Assembly: GCA_016700415.1 (NCBI GenBank)
Contig: CP065018.1
Coordinates: 1,680,001-1,744,000 of the forward strand
Origin: Flavobacteriales bacterium
Lineage (GTDB): Bacteria > Bacteroidota > Bacteroidia > Flavobacteriales_F > PHOS-HE28
DNA: 64,000 bases
Reading direction: 5' to 3'
Shown here piece after piece: positions 36,501 to 43,992 of this stretch. The notes under the pieces are model-generated. The model had not been told where the DNA came from. It saw nothing but the letters and a program-made list of their open reading frames with translations, and searched no databases. Within the stretch, counting starts at the first letter, position 1. Each line of letters begins with the position of its first letter. The position numbers and the translations under genes are program-made.

Positions 36501-36663
36501 CCCCCGTAGCCGTCGGGTTAGCCCCCAAAGTGGTGGGGCCGCCAGCGCAAATGGTCACATCCGCACCCGCATGTGCGACCAACGGCTGGGCACACGCATC
36601 CTGCTGCACGAAAACGGACAACAGGGTGAACAGGAGCGGGACCGCGCTATGAAATAGGCGCAT
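30574..36663 (-). CDS. Giant PKD-repeat surface protein with gliding-motility-type (CHU_C, T9SS type B) C-terminus
   Basis: A 2029-residue exported protein: signal peptide (RLFHSAVPLLFTLLSVFVQQ), then many Ig-like and PKD-type beta domains. The N-terminal ~1200 residues carry Ig-like/HYR-like units with recurring GGTWSG and 'TVTVNPLP' linkers (for example DPATAGNDTAAC); the next ~700 residues are PKD domains marked by WDFGDG, WSFGDN and the like (at least ten). The last ~100 residues, starting IFAPNAFTPDQDGVNEDFQP and containing FFVFDRWGERIYDTRD, are the type B sorting domain used by SprB-like adhesins. It is likely a cell-surface filament or adhesin. The gene is alone, with a 350-base gap upstream. 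Confidence 0.92.
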   Translation of the reverse strand: MRLFHSAVPLLFTLLSVFVQQDACAQPLVAHAGADVTICAGGPTTLGANPTATGGTGPYQYSWTPATGLNNANAQHPVCTATSSQTYTLTVTDDNGATATDQVTVTVNAAPNPFLTMAADPNVTTSVFSGTTTFSLCNQGAAAYVFSFVDNSTAAAGATYSLDWGTGGAAFTPMATGWTQTHQYPIGLNTLTYTITNPNGCSVTVEFYVFIGSNPSVGINNPGNTSVCTGQPVCFPITFTSSNTIGTQYLVDFGDDTDTSFVQPAPAQLCHVYQQTSCAAAPPFYTVRIEATNPCLAFPSFGTAGPILVSDAPQADFTMSADTSCAGAPVSFTSTATSSEAPTCGPPKVVWSVTPTIGWTALGALGTTNGNTAPSGWTTGSQAPNIRFDQAGTYCVKLKVGNAICGVDSMTHCICVEAPPQPAFTLSPTTGCTPLVSTTDNTSTSPNSCSTRYNWLAAASSTACGGSTSVTFSGGTGATTFEPQFTFTGAGAYNVTLQAINSCGTFPVIVPVTVGAPPQVAANAVSGICAGQNVNPTATFTACGSPITAYGWTLTGGNPASANTQNPGAVTYPAQGSFTITASATSACGTTTSSTPITVTPLPAAPVVGGPITLCVGETLDLSATPVPGITFHWTGPNGFSSFSASPSIPNITMGGQGVYSVTASAGGCDGPASTVTVTVNPPLVLNISPAAPTACAGDPVTLTASGGSNYQWTANGVSVGSGSPLTFTPTGTSTIILTGQGGGCTGSASTQVTVYPLPAANAGTDPVFCESNLPQVLFPITVGGVWSGDPNVTADGHFTPSVQGVHQLIYTVTSPQGCTNMDTVQVTVAPPAAPADAGPDSLICLNATPIQLTGSPGAGTWTGDISIGGIFTPVVTGAFVVIYTVGSGSCSTSDQATVTVVPATVVDPGPDQQLCIDEPAFSLGATPVGGTWTGNGISGDDFDPLTAGAGAHVLSYTYADPNGCITTATRTITVNPLPVVSAGNDTTFCDQPVVQTLAGYSPSGGTWSGTGVTPDGTFTPNGPDMLVFTYSFTDANNCSASDQMTVTVITITDPATAGNDTAACINSGVLQLSGAPSGGTWSGSHVDAAGAFDPAVVGTYTLTYSVGNGSCVTQDQVDVTVDPLPVIAITSVVAICADGAPEDFAATPVGGSWSGTGITDAAAGTFDPAVSGEGVFPVTYAFTDANGCSNSASANATVDPLPTAAFSNDPTACSGLSFPFSDESIGASGWAWSFGDGDSAFVQSPSHVFDTAGTYTVTLVAYTAAGCTDTISHAVTVWAGPGIGFTATPFEGCAPLVVTLDNQSTGDGMSFAWDLGDGGSSVLEEPGQNTYYASLTEDTTYTITLTATNFCGSVDSSVVVTVHPEPTALFGPDFDSGCSPWPVTFSNVTIGQADSYFWDFGDGLTSTTADSLVQHTYYTGANDTTYTITLVATNACGSDTAEYTITTLPNNITGFFNTDTTSGCAPLTVHFTQYSIGATNWHWDLGNGNVSTDGSVTTTYDTAGTYTATLFADNGCSFDTVSVDITVLASPPADFTIHPGQHCVGAPVQFTNNTPAPAGLTWDFGDGESSTLSAPTHSYASAGSYTVTLNVASTISPCPATQSQTVTVAATPMAAFTPDPVSSCIPLDVQFTNGSTGADFYQWSFGDNNTIGIPNPAHTYNDAGTYTIQLVAENLNGCTDTATANVVAFPLPVSAFTMAAGQSCDQPTDVQLTNASTGDVSHTWDFGNGTNSVLNNPVATYAEPGTYTITLTVSNQYGCTAVSTDEFTVYPTPVAQFVAEPQPACAGYPVTFGNTSLNTSSYQWHFGDGESSFEESPWHIYPQGDYDVTLIATGEGGCVDSLFVPAAVHVDPRPTAAFSYVPMQSTTYALQFHNVSTDAVSWIWDFGDGEHSNAFEPLHLFPAGPDDLYPLCLVAINTFGCPDTVCRSIVATSDPDIFAPNAFTPDQDGVNEDFQPILNGYDNWRYQFFVFDRWGERIYDTRDRNASWDGTYHGKPVKTDVYVWKVVLNRDGDERVFYGHVTVVRGTE

Positions 36664-36962
36664 GGACGGATAAATTCGATCGAGCCAAAGTAATTGTCGA
36701 CTTCTACGGGTTGAGCCTTAATACGGTTGTTTCATCAACTATTTGTTCCACAGGCCGGTAATTCATCGATCAAGAATGACCTATTTCCAATGCATGACGA
36801 TCATGCCGCCCAACTGGTTGCACCAAAATGCATAGGCAGCCGGGCAAACAGGGATGGGGGGCCGCACGGAACAATGCAGTGGGCATGACGATAGGTACAG
36901 CATTGAACGGAGTCGATCCATTCCGAGGGGGCCATGGGAAGCGAACGCCGCACCGTAAAAGC
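36664..36962. other. Intergenic region upstream of the giant PKD gene
   Basis: About 300 bases with no coding sequence recognised. A minus-strand TTACTTTG lies about 20 bases before the PKD gene start and resembles a degenerate -7 box. The part near 36850-36960 is GC-rich and ends at a terminator for the lipoprotein gene. Confidence 0.35.
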
Positions 36963-36994
36963 AAAAAGGCCACCACTTGCGTGGCGGCCTTTTT
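36963..36994 (-). terminator. Bidirectional hairpin terminator after the lipoprotein gene
   Basis: AAAAAGGCCACCAC (36963-36976) pairs with GTGGCGGCCTTTTT (36981-36994) across a 4-base loop, with one A-C mismatch. The T-run on each strand makes it usable in both directions; it lies 20 bases past the stop of the minus-strand lipoprotein gene. Confidence 0.75.
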
Positions 36995-37013
36995 ACTCAA
37001 CATGTTCAAAGGG

Positions 37014-37904
37014 TCACTGACAACCCATCGCCCCATATCCGCTTACTACGGAGTAGGATGCGTCCGAATCCTCATCGTCATCGAAGAAGCCCACACCCTC
37101 AACAGCGTAGTAGTGGCCGTTATTGAATTCCATGGTTCCATCATTCACTGTGATGGCACCATCCTTGGAGAGATAGATCCCCCCGTCGTTCTGGAAGCTG
37201 ATGATGAAAGCGAAACTGAAATTATCCAGATCATCATTGTTCAGATCATCGATCCAGTTCAGCACATCATAGCTGGTATTGCTGAGGTTATCAGCATATA
37301 CGAAGTAGTAGGCAAAGCCGTGGAAATACTGGAACGGGTCGCTCTCGCCATCGGAGAAATCCCCGTTCTGCAGTGCATCGAAGTCGCCTGAGATCCCGAT
37401 CACACCCGCCACTTCACCCATGTCCGGCCCGAAGAGGCCGCCCCCGAGGGCATCGTCCCCAACGGCAAAACAAACAGCGAGGTTGATATCCAGCGTGGTG
37501 TTACCGGCTGAAACCGTTCCACCACCTGCCCCCAGCCCTGCTTGAGGCTCGGTCAGCACCACCATTCCTCCGTCCTCGGTCCACACCCACTGTCCGCCAT
37601 TGCTGGAGGCAAAGCTGATGCCGCTGGCCGGTGCGGTGGTGAAGGAGAAGCTGCGTGATCCGTCCTTCGCGGGGCTGAACACGAGGATCTCGTTCATGGT
37701 CCGGTTGTAGATGCCCACAGAAGGCACCTTCTGGCCCATGTCCCAGATCTGCCGTTTCAAACCCGCGTCCTTGATGGCAGTGGACGTGCTCGGGTTCGGC
37801 ATGGAGACCGGCTCCTTGTTACAGGAGCTGAACAGGAAGGCCACCACCGCCAACGGCATGGCATACCCCGTCAGCTTCCGGAAAGCCTGTGTTTTTCGGT
37901 TCAT
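37014..37904 (-). CDS. Hypothetical lipoprotein
   Basis: A 296-residue protein. MNRKTQAFRKLTGYAMPLAV leads to the lipobox LFSSC, giving a lipidated cysteine near residue 28, then N-K-E-P. The mature region is rich in Asp, Gly, Ser and aromatic residues (DALGGGLFGPDMGEVAGVIG, DDDEDSDASYS) and shows no motif I recognise. The first available start at 37940 would add 12 residues with less typical signal character. It follows the beta-barrel gene by 32 bases and ends at a strong hairpin terminator, so the two form a small envelope operon. Confidence 0.75.
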   Translation of the reverse strand: MNRKTQAFRKLTGYAMPLAVVAFLFSSCNKEPVSMPNPSTSTAIKDAGLKRQIWDMGQKVPSVGIYNRTMNEILVFSPAKDGSRSFSFTTAPASGISFASSNGGQWVWTEDGGMVVLTEPQAGLGAGGGTVSAGNTTLDINLAVCFAVGDDALGGGLFGPDMGEVAGVIGISGDFDALQNGDFSDGESDPFQYFHGFAYYFVYADNLSNTSYDVLNWIDDLNNDDLDNFSFAFIISFQNDGGIYLSKDGAITVNDGTMEFNNGHYYAVEGVGFFDDDEDSDASYSVVSGYGAMGCQ

Positions 37905-37936
37905 TTCCTGTACTTTTCGTGTTGATGCAACAATGC

Positions 37937-38638
37937 TCAAAACAACCAGCCCAAGCGCAACTGACCCACCACGTTGGGGCCGACCTGGATGCTGCTCATG
38001 TTATCCTTCTTCGAATCACCGCTGGTGGTGACCTCATTTCCACTGACAGGATCCAGAGTCACGGACTCCGTCTTGTTCTTCATGGGCATGGTCGCGGACA
38101 CGCCGAAGCCGAGCTCGGTGCCAAAGTAGAGCGACTTGGCCAGGTAGTAATCGAAGCCGGCCACGGCGTTCAGGCCCAGGCCCAAGCTACCGCTCTTCGT
38201 CTGGTCATAGCCCACCTTGGTAGCATTCAACTGTGTTTCCTCCTTCTTGTTCTTAGAGGTATAGTTCAGGTCCAAGTATCCACCGATGTACGGTGAAAGG
38301 CGGTCCGTTCCCGTCATGTGCTTCTCAAGACCAGGCTGCACAGCGATGGTGATGCTGCTTTCCTTCTTCTTCAGTTCGAGCATATCGGTCTGGCTGTCCT
38401 CATCTTGCAGAATGGTCGTCTTGTTCTGGAAGCCCAGGAACACGCCCAAACGCATCGCGGAGGTTGCCGAACCGAAATGACGGTACTTGATGCCGGCCAT
38501 CGTGACCGGGCTGCCTCCCAAAGGGGCGACCATCAATTCCAAGTTCTTTTCGCCTCCTACGGGACGATACTGTTCTTGCGCCTGTGTGCTTGCGATGCCT
38601 GCCACCAGGGCGGTTACTGCCAAAAGATGCCTTTTCAT
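37937..38638 (-). CDS. Outer-membrane beta-barrel protein, hypothetical
   Basis: A 233-residue exported protein with signal peptide MKRHLLAVTALVAGIASTQA and alternating beta-strand pattern ending in an aromatic residue (GPNVVGQLRLGWLF), the usual C-terminal signal of outer-membrane barrels. Strands such as LSPYIGGYLDLNYTSKNKK, LNAVAGFDYYLAKSLYFGTE and LGFGVSATMPM fit an 8-stranded small barrel. No specific family was recognised. It is followed by a lipoprotein gene. A minus-strand CATCTTTG at 38667-38674 is one base from the -7 consensus and 29 bases upstream of the start. Confidence 0.8.
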   Translation of the reverse strand: MKRHLLAVTALVAGIASTQAQEQYRPVGGEKNLELMVAPLGGSPVTMAGIKYRHFGSATSAMRLGVFLGFQNKTTILQDEDSQTDMLELKKKESSITIAVQPGLEKHMTGTDRLSPYIGGYLDLNYTSKNKKEETQLNATKVGYDQTKSGSLGLGLNAVAGFDYYLAKSLYFGTELGFGVSATMPMKNKTESVTLDPVSGNEVTTSGDSKKDNMSSIQVGPNVVGQLRLGWLF

Positions 38639-38992
38639 GTGATGATCTGTGTTTTGATCGTTTGTGCAAAGATGAAGTTACTTCCGGGATAACCCTGTGG
38701 TCGAACGGCACTTTACGGTAAACACCGTAGACCACTTTGGGAGAACCCGGCGGCTTTGAACGGTGTCAAAGAGTCCAGGGTTTCAGTCAACCAAGTATGC
38801 ATTATGTCGAATGCGCAGTTTCAGGTGACACCCCGGATCGGTAATGGATCCTTCGGCAACGCACTCCAACATCTCCACCTTCGCTGATGGCCTCTTCAGT
38901 TGCCACGCAAGCGATGAACCACAGTGCAAGATCCGGGGGGTCCGGTCCACCGTATGCTGCTGAAGCGTACTTTGCCTCCGGATCCAAGCCCC
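38639..38992. other. Intergenic region between divergent genes
   Basis: 354 bases between the beta-barrel gene and the secreted esterase. It contains the CATCTTTG -7-like box for the minus gene (38667-38674) and a GTACTTTGCC just before the esterase start (38968-38977), and nothing else identifiable. Confidence 0.4.
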
Positions 38993-40213
38993 ATGAAAAC
39001 AACATTCCTTACCCTCACGATCATCCTGTTCCCCTCCCTGCTCTCCGCCCAGGAGTGCGGCACCGGCCGCTACAGCACGTATAACTATTTTCCCCAGATC
39101 GACAGCATCCCGGGGGTGGTCTTTGGCACCAATACCGCGGTTGACGGCACCAACCAGACCCTGCGCATGGACATTTACGCCCCGGCCAACGACACCCTTT
39201 CCGAACGGCCCGTGGTGGTGTTGGCCTTTGGCGGCTCATTCGTCACCGGCTCGCGTGCCACCGTGTCATCTATGTGCGGGCAGCTCGCACGCATGGGTTA
39301 TGTGGCCGTGGCCATGGACTACCGCGTGGGCTTCTTCTTCCCGAACACCAGTACCTCCATGCATGCCGTACAGCGCTGCGTGCATGACATGAAGGGCTGC
39401 ATCCGTTATCTACGGAAGACCGTGGCCGAGGACGGCAATCCGTACGGGATCGATCCGGACCGCATCATTGCGGGCGGCGTGAGCGCCGGGGCCATCGGTG
39501 CATTGCAGCTCACGTACATGAACGAACCCTCTGAATTACCCGCCCCATTGGTGGCGGACAGCGCCGCGTTGGGCGGCATGGAAGGCACCAGCGGGCCCTT
39601 GGGCTATTCCAGCGATGTGATGGCCTGCGTCAGTCTCAGTGGCGCGCTGATGGACACCACGTGGGTGCATCCCGGCGACCAGCCCTATTGCGGTATCCAT
39701 GAGACCGGGGACGGGATCGTGCCCTGCTATACCGAGCAGATCAATGCACTTGGCCTCCCCACCGGCATCATCGTTTCGGGCGACCATGACATCAATTTGC
39801 GCATGGAAAATATCGCCGTGCCGAGCTGTTACCTGGAATACCCCGGGACCGGCCATGTGGGCTATCTCAATTATGACCCGGTCAACTCGATGAACTTCGT
39901 CGCCCACTTCCTTTCCAGCGTGGTCTGCAGTACGGAACTCGATTGCAGCGGGGCGACCGTGGCCGTGAACGAGCTCAAGCCGTCCATGGACGGAATGCGG
40001 CTTTATCCGGTACCCGCCGCCGATGCGGTCACAGTGAAAATGCCGGAGGCCGGCACGGTACAGGTCCTGGACGGGCTTGGCCGGACAGTGATCGAACTGA
40101 ACTTTCCCTCAGGACAGAACACCATGGACGTGGCTGCACTGCCGAACGGCCTCTATTTGGTGAAGGTCCAAGGAGCCACGGTGCGAACGGCCAGGCTCGT
40201 CATCTCCCGGTAG
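38993..40213 (+). CDS. Secreted alpha/beta hydrolase (carboxylesterase-like) with T9SS sorting domain
   Basis: A 406-residue exported enzyme: signal peptide MKTTFLTLTIILFPSLLSAQ, an alpha/beta-hydrolase domain (residues ~30-315), and a T9SS type A domain (MRLYPVPAADAVTVKMPEAG ... LPNGLYLVKVQ). Hydrolase features are LAFGGSFVTGSRATV (oxyanion region), GGVSAGAIGALQ with the G-x-S-x-G nucleophile, and the C-terminal GTGHVGYL that could supply the catalytic His. It belongs to the esterase/lipase group; the substrate is unknown. The start is set at ATG 38993 because it gives a clean signal peptide, and the longer frame begins in non-coding-like DNA. Confidence 0.88.
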   Translation: MKTTFLTLTIILFPSLLSAQECGTGRYSTYNYFPQIDSIPGVVFGTNTAVDGTNQTLRMDIYAPANDTLSERPVVVLAFGGSFVTGSRATVSSMCGQLARMGYVAVAMDYRVGFFFPNTSTSMHAVQRCVHDMKGCIRYLRKTVAEDGNPYGIDPDRIIAGGVSAGAIGALQLTYMNEPSELPAPLVADSAALGGMEGTSGPLGYSSDVMACVSLSGALMDTTWVHPGDQPYCGIHETGDGIVPCYTEQINALGLPTGIIVSGDHDINLRMENIAVPSCYLEYPGTGHVGYLNYDPVNSMNFVAHFLSSVVCSTELDCSGATVAVNELKPSMDGMRLYPVPAADAVTVKMPEAGTVQVLDGLGRTVIELNFPSGQNTMDVAALPNGLYLVKVQGATVRTARLVISR

Positions 40214-40238
40214 GTCGGGGATCGTTTGCTAACCGTAG

Positions 40239-41456
40239 TTAGCGGTCGGCAGGACCGGCCCGCCGCTTCCGTTCAGCGAGTATCAGCGACAGCTCCCTTC
40301 CGGTCTGTCCCTTCGTGCTGGTGTTCTCCTCCGCCCGGCGGATCAGGTAGGGAAGCACTTTGCGCACGGGTCCGTATGGCACGTACTTCACCACGTTAAA
40401 TCCGGCAAGGGCCATGTTGTAGCTGATGTTGTCGCTCATGCCCAACAGCTGCCCGAAGTGGATCCGTGGATCGTCCTTCGCCAGTCCGGTCCCGTGCATG
40501 AGCCGCGCCATCAACAAGGTGCTCTCTTCGTTGTGCGTGCCTACCAGCACCGCCATGTGGCCGATGTGCTCGGCGGCATACCGCAGCGCATCATCAAAGT
40601 CAGCGTCCACGGAGGCTTTGGTCGCACCGATGGGATCCGGATAGCCTTTCTCCGCTGCTCGTTCCCGCTCCTTTTCCATGTAGGCCCCGCGCACGTACTT
40701 CATCCCCAGGTGGTATCCCCCGGCCTTCGCGATCTCCGCCTCCTTCCGAAGAAAGGCCAAGCGGTCGTGCCGGTAGAGTTGGACCGTGTTATATACGATG
40801 GCGCGTTGGCCGTTGAAGCGCCGCATCATTTCCGTGACGAGCACATCAAGTGCGTCCTGGGTCCAGCTTTCCTCGGCGTCCACCAATACGGGCACATCGG
40901 CGGCATGGGCGGCTTCGCAGATGCTTTCAACACGCTTCCGGCCACGTTCCCAGGCCGCAGCTTCATCAGCGGTGAGCTTCGCCCCGGCGGACACCTTCTC
41001 CAGCACGTCCGTACGGATCACGCCGGAGGGCTTGAAAACGGAGAACGGGATATCGGGATTTCCCTTGGCAGCCGCGACGGTGCGCAGGATCTCCGCTGCC
41101 GTGGCATCCATGGCGCTCTGGTCATCCTCGCCCTCCACGCTATAGTCCAAGATGGTGCCCACGCGCTTCTCCGCCAGCCTATGGGCCGTCACCAATGACT
41201 CTTCGATGGTCTCCCCACCGCAGAACTGCTTGAAGATGGTGGCCTTCACAATGCCTTTCACCGGCAGGTGCAGCGCCAAGGCCATCTTGGTGAGCGCACT
41301 GCCCAAGGAGGTGAGCCAAGGGGTGCCGATGATGCGGAACAGCCACAACGCCTGCCAGAGGTCGCGATCGCTCTTTTGGGCGAAGGCCGTGCGGGTGTCG
41401 CCCATATCGGGCAGGACCGGGTTTCCTGTGCGTGGGGATACCTCCTGTTGTTGCAT
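40239..41456 (-). CDS. Proline dehydrogenase
   Basis: A 405-residue FAD-dependent TIM-barrel enzyme of the PRODH family that oxidises proline to pyrroline-5-carboxylate at the membrane. Recognisable parts are VLVDAEESWTQDALD, MKYVRGAYMEKERERA, LVGTHNEESTLLMA, FGQLLGMSDNISYNMA and VVKYVPYGPVRKVLPYLIRR, the last being the conserved substrate-binding YLxRRaeEN region. Length is normal for the bacterial monofunctional enzyme. Expected partner P5C dehydrogenase is not in the window. Divergent from aroB; a perfect TACTTTTG -7 box lies 75 bases upstream. Confidence 0.93.
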   Translation of the reverse strand: MQQQEVSPRTGNPVLPDMGDTRTAFAQKSDRDLWQALWLFRIIGTPWLTSLGSALTKMALALHLPVKGIVKATIFKQFCGGETIEESLVTAHRLAEKRVGTILDYSVEGEDDQSAMDATAAEILRTVAAAKGNPDIPFSVFKPSGVIRTDVLEKVSAGAKLTADEAAAWERGRKRVESICEAAHAADVPVLVDAEESWTQDALDVLVTEMMRRFNGQRAIVYNTVQLYRHDRLAFLRKEAEIAKAGGYHLGMKYVRGAYMEKERERAAEKGYPDPIGATKASVDADFDDALRYAAEHIGHMAVLVGTHNEESTLLMARLMHGTGLAKDDPRIHFGQLLGMSDNISYNMALAGFNVVKYVPYGPVRKVLPYLIRRAEENTSTKGQTGRELSLILAERKRRAGPADR

Positions 41457-41530
41457 GTGGCGCCGCGTGCTTGTAGTTCGTTCCTTTGGGCGCCTTTCCC
41501 GCGGAAAAAACCGGACTCCGGAAAGGCCGC

Positions 41531-41538
41531 CAAAAGTA
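41531..41538 (-). promoter_or_regulatory. Promoter -7 box TACTTTTG for proline dehydrogenase
   Basis: A perfect TAnnTTTG on the minus strand, 75 bases before the proline dehydrogenase start and only 3 bases from the aroB ATG on the other strand. A TTTG at 41566-41569 lies 27 bases away, longer than the usual -33 spacing. Confidence 0.45.
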
Positions 41539-41541
41539 GCT

Positions 41542-42669
41542 ATGGCATCCGATCGTCCACAGGTTCAAAAGATGACCTCTGTCAGTCATCCCGTGCTGAT
41601 GGGCGAGCATGCCTTGGCGCATCTGGACCGTTGGCTCGCGGAAAACTCCCGCAGCACGCAGCTCTTCATACTGGGCGATGAGCGCACCATGGACCAGTGC
41701 CTTCCGGAGCTCCTTGCCCGGACAACGCACCTGCGCGATGCGCAGACCATCCTGGTGCGCAGCGGGGAGCAGAGCAAGGACCTCGAAGTGTGCCGCGCCC
41801 TCTGGACCCACCTCGCCGAACGCATGGCGGACCGGCAGGCGGTTTTGGTGAATCTGGGCGGAGGGGTGATCACCGACCTCGGCGGTTTCGTGGCCTCCAC
41901 GTACAAACGGGGCATCCGCTTCATCAATGTCCCCACCACCGTGATGGGCATGGTGGACGCTGCGATCGGCGGCAAGAACGCCATCGACCTGAACAGCATC
42001 AAGAACCTCGTCGGGACCTTTGCCGACCCTGTGGCCACCTATATCCATCCGCCTTTCCTGCGCAGCTTGGGCAAGCGTGAAGTGCTCAATGGCGTGGCCG
42101 AGATGATCAAGCACGGCCTGGTGCGTGACGTCGAGCATTGGAACCTGGTGCGGCGGGCACCTTTGCATGATCTGGATGCGCTGGCCCCGCTGATCCAGCG
42201 ATCGGCCGACATCAAGGCCGAGGTGGTGCAGGAAGACCCCCGGGAACAGGGTCCCCGCAAACTGCTCAACTTCGGCCATTCCATAGGCCATGGGCTGGAG
42301 GCCTTCGCGTTGGAAAGCACCCACCGCTCCTTGCTGCATGGCGAAGCCGTGGCCATCGGCATGGTCTGCGCCACATGGCTCAGCTGGCGCATGGAATTGC
42401 TGGACCGGGACAGGATGAACGCCGTGGAGGAACACCTGATGAGCCTCTACCCTGTGTTCCCGTTCCAACAAGCTGACCACCATCGCATCATCGAGCTGAT
42501 GCGCAACGACAAGAAGAACGTGGATGACGCGTTCCGGTTCACCTTGCTCACCGGCATCGGGTCCGCCCGTGTGGACGTGCCGATCAACGCCGCACAGGTG
42601 GCGGAAGCCTTGGAACATTATCGCCTGTTGACACCGGATGCCGCACCGCGTCACCGTTCGAAGGCCTGA
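41542..42669 (+). CDS. aroB: 3-dehydroquinate synthase
   Basis: A 375-residue NAD-dependent enzyme that makes 3-dehydroquinate from DAHP in the shikimate pathway. Typical features are ILVRSGEQSKDLEVC, VNLGGGVITDLGGFVASTYK, the metal- and substrate-binding VPTTVMGMVDAAIGGKNAID, NGVAEMIKHG, LLNFGHSIGHGLEAF and HGEAVAIGM. ATG 41542 matches family start and length; the frame upstream of it overlaps proline dehydrogenase. aroA overlaps its 3' end by 32 bases, so the two are a coupled shikimate operon. Confidence 0.95.
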   Translation: MASDRPQVQKMTSVSHPVLMGEHALAHLDRWLAENSRSTQLFILGDERTMDQCLPELLARTTHLRDAQTILVRSGEQSKDLEVCRALWTHLAERMADRQAVLVNLGGGVITDLGGFVASTYKRGIRFINVPTTVMGMVDAAIGGKNAIDLNSIKNLVGTFADPVATYIHPPFLRSLGKREVLNGVAEMIKHGLVRDVEHWNLVRRAPLHDLDALAPLIQRSADIKAEVVQEDPREQGPRKLLNFGHSIGHGLEAFALESTHRSLLHGEAVAIGMVCATWLSWRMELLDRDRMNAVEEHLMSLYPVFPFQQADHHRIIELMRNDKKNVDDAFRFTLLTGIGSARVDVPINAAQVAEALEHYRLLTPDAAPRHRSKA

Positions 42670-43864
42670 GGGGCCGCCGCGTGGGAGCACCGCCCTGCCG
42701 CCCAGCAAGAGCGTGGCCAACCGCGCGCTGATCCTTGCGGCGTTGGCGGGCGATCTTCAATGCGTGAAGCACTTCGGCGAAGCGGATGATACCCGTATAC
42801 TGCATCAGCTGCTGCGCGACCGGCCTGCGGAAATGCACTGTGGTGACGGCGGCACCACGTTCCGCTTCCTGCTCGCATGGGCCTGTGTGCAGGAGGGCGA
42901 AAAGCACCTCATCACCGGCAACCCGCGCCTGCTGCAACGGCCGCATGCACCATTGGTAGAGGCGCTGCGTGAACTCGGTGCGGACATTACGGAAGAAGCA
43001 AACGGATTCCAGGTGCGGGGGAAGAAAATGCGCGGCGGAACGATCACTCTGGACTCCCCGGAAAGCAGCCAGTTCATCAGTGCCTTGTTGCTGGTGGCAC
43101 CGTGCTTTTCCGAAGGCCTTGAACTGCAATGGACCGGCTTGCGGCTCAGCGGGCCGTATGTGCGGATGACGCTGGAAATGCTGGGGCGGTTCGGCGCGCA
43201 TGCTTTTGAGGACGATGTTGCGATCCGTGTGGAAAGCGGACCGCTGACAGCGGCAGAAATGTACATTCCCGCCGACTGGAGCGCAGCGGCGTTCTGGTTC
43301 GAGGTCGCTGCGCTTGCACCTGGAACGGATCTGCATTTCATCGACATGGCCGGCCCAAGCTTGCAGGGCGATGAGGAGGCGATCTCGCTTTTCATCCGCT
43401 ACACGCATTGCACCCTTTTGGGAAAAAAACTCATCCTGCACGGGAGGAACTGGGAGGGCCCCGATCCGTACCACGCCGACCTGACGGACACCCCGGATCT
43501 TTTCCAACCGCTGGCATTCGCATTGGCCGGCCTGGGAATAGCGGCGGAATTCACCGGCCTTCACAACCTCCCGCTCAAAGAGACCGATCGCCTGAAAGCT
43601 GTCGCCGAAGCTCTGAGAACATTGGGCTGTTCCGCGGAATACGATGGTGGCACCTTCAAACTGCAAGGCGGGGTGACCAACCTGCGGCCCCCGCCCTTCG
43701 ACCCGCAAGGCGACCACCGCATGGCCATGGCATTGGCCCCGCTGGCATTGGTGTGCGATGAGGTGACCATCCTGCGGCCTGAGGTGGTGAACAAATCCTA
43801 TCCGGGCTTCTGGGAGGATATGAAGCACGCAGGTTTCTCCGTGGAGTTCTCTCAAGGGGTTTGA
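42638..43864 (+). CDS. aroA: 3-phosphoshikimate 1-carboxyvinyltransferase (EPSP synthase)
   Basis: A 408-residue enzyme that joins phosphoenolpyruvate to shikimate-3-phosphate. Key parts are LPPSKSVANRALILAAL (substrate-binding Lys, Ser and Arg), MHCGDGGTTFRFLLAW (the GNAGTAxR-like phosphate site, diverged as is common in Bacteroidota), SSQFISALLLVAP, ADWSAAAFWFEVAAL, LKETDRLKAVAEAL and DPQGDHRMAMALAPLAL. The first start (42638) lies inside aroB, overlapping by 32 bases. No obvious alternative start later retains the N-terminal strand. Confidence 0.93.
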   Translation: MPHRVTVRRPEGPPRGSTALPPSKSVANRALILAALAGDLQCVKHFGEADDTRILHQLLRDRPAEMHCGDGGTTFRFLLAWACVQEGEKHLITGNPRLLQRPHAPLVEALRELGADITEEANGFQVRGKKMRGGTITLDSPESSQFISALLLVAPCFSEGLELQWTGLRLSGPYVRMTLEMLGRFGAHAFEDDVAIRVESGPLTAAEMYIPADWSAAAFWFEVAALAPGTDLHFIDMAGPSLQGDEEAISLFIRYTHCTLLGKKLILHGRNWEGPDPYHADLTDTPDLFQPLAFALAGLGIAAEFTGLHNLPLKETDRLKAVAEALRTLGCSAEYDGGTFKLQGGVTNLRPPPFDPQGDHRMAMALAPLALVCDEVTILRPEVVNKSYPGFWEDMKHAGFSVEFSQGV

Positions 43865-43933
43865 CCGCAACGGACGCTACGAGCGCAACGTCCCGTCCAC
43901 GGCCTTCTCCGCACTTCCGCGGCCCCTTTCGCA

Positions 43934-43975
43934 TTCTCTGCGCCTCCGCGCCCCTGCCTGCCGGCAGGCAGGTCT
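43934..43975. repeat. Repeat module and 20-base perfect palindrome
   Basis: TTCTCTGCGCCTCCGCG (43934-43950) belongs to the CTCTGYGCCTCYGYG family seen at 22052, 63503 and 63606. It is followed at 43953-43972 by CCTGCCTGCCGGCAGGCAGG, a perfect palindrome of 20 bases. The block lies between the convergent aroA and LysM genes; without a T-run it is not a classical terminator. Confidence 0.7.
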
Positions 43976-43992
43976 GCGGCCACTTCAACACC

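Noticed and set aside
40225..40250. GCTAAC...GTTAGC near 40230 as another attC site
   Set aside because: The arms are only a 4-base-loop hairpin with no inner arms or large loop, and flanking genes have normal GC.
41179..43870. Long minus-strand frames opposite aroB and aroA
   Set aside because: Both enzymes on the plus strand have complete motif sets; the opposite frames are compositional shadows.
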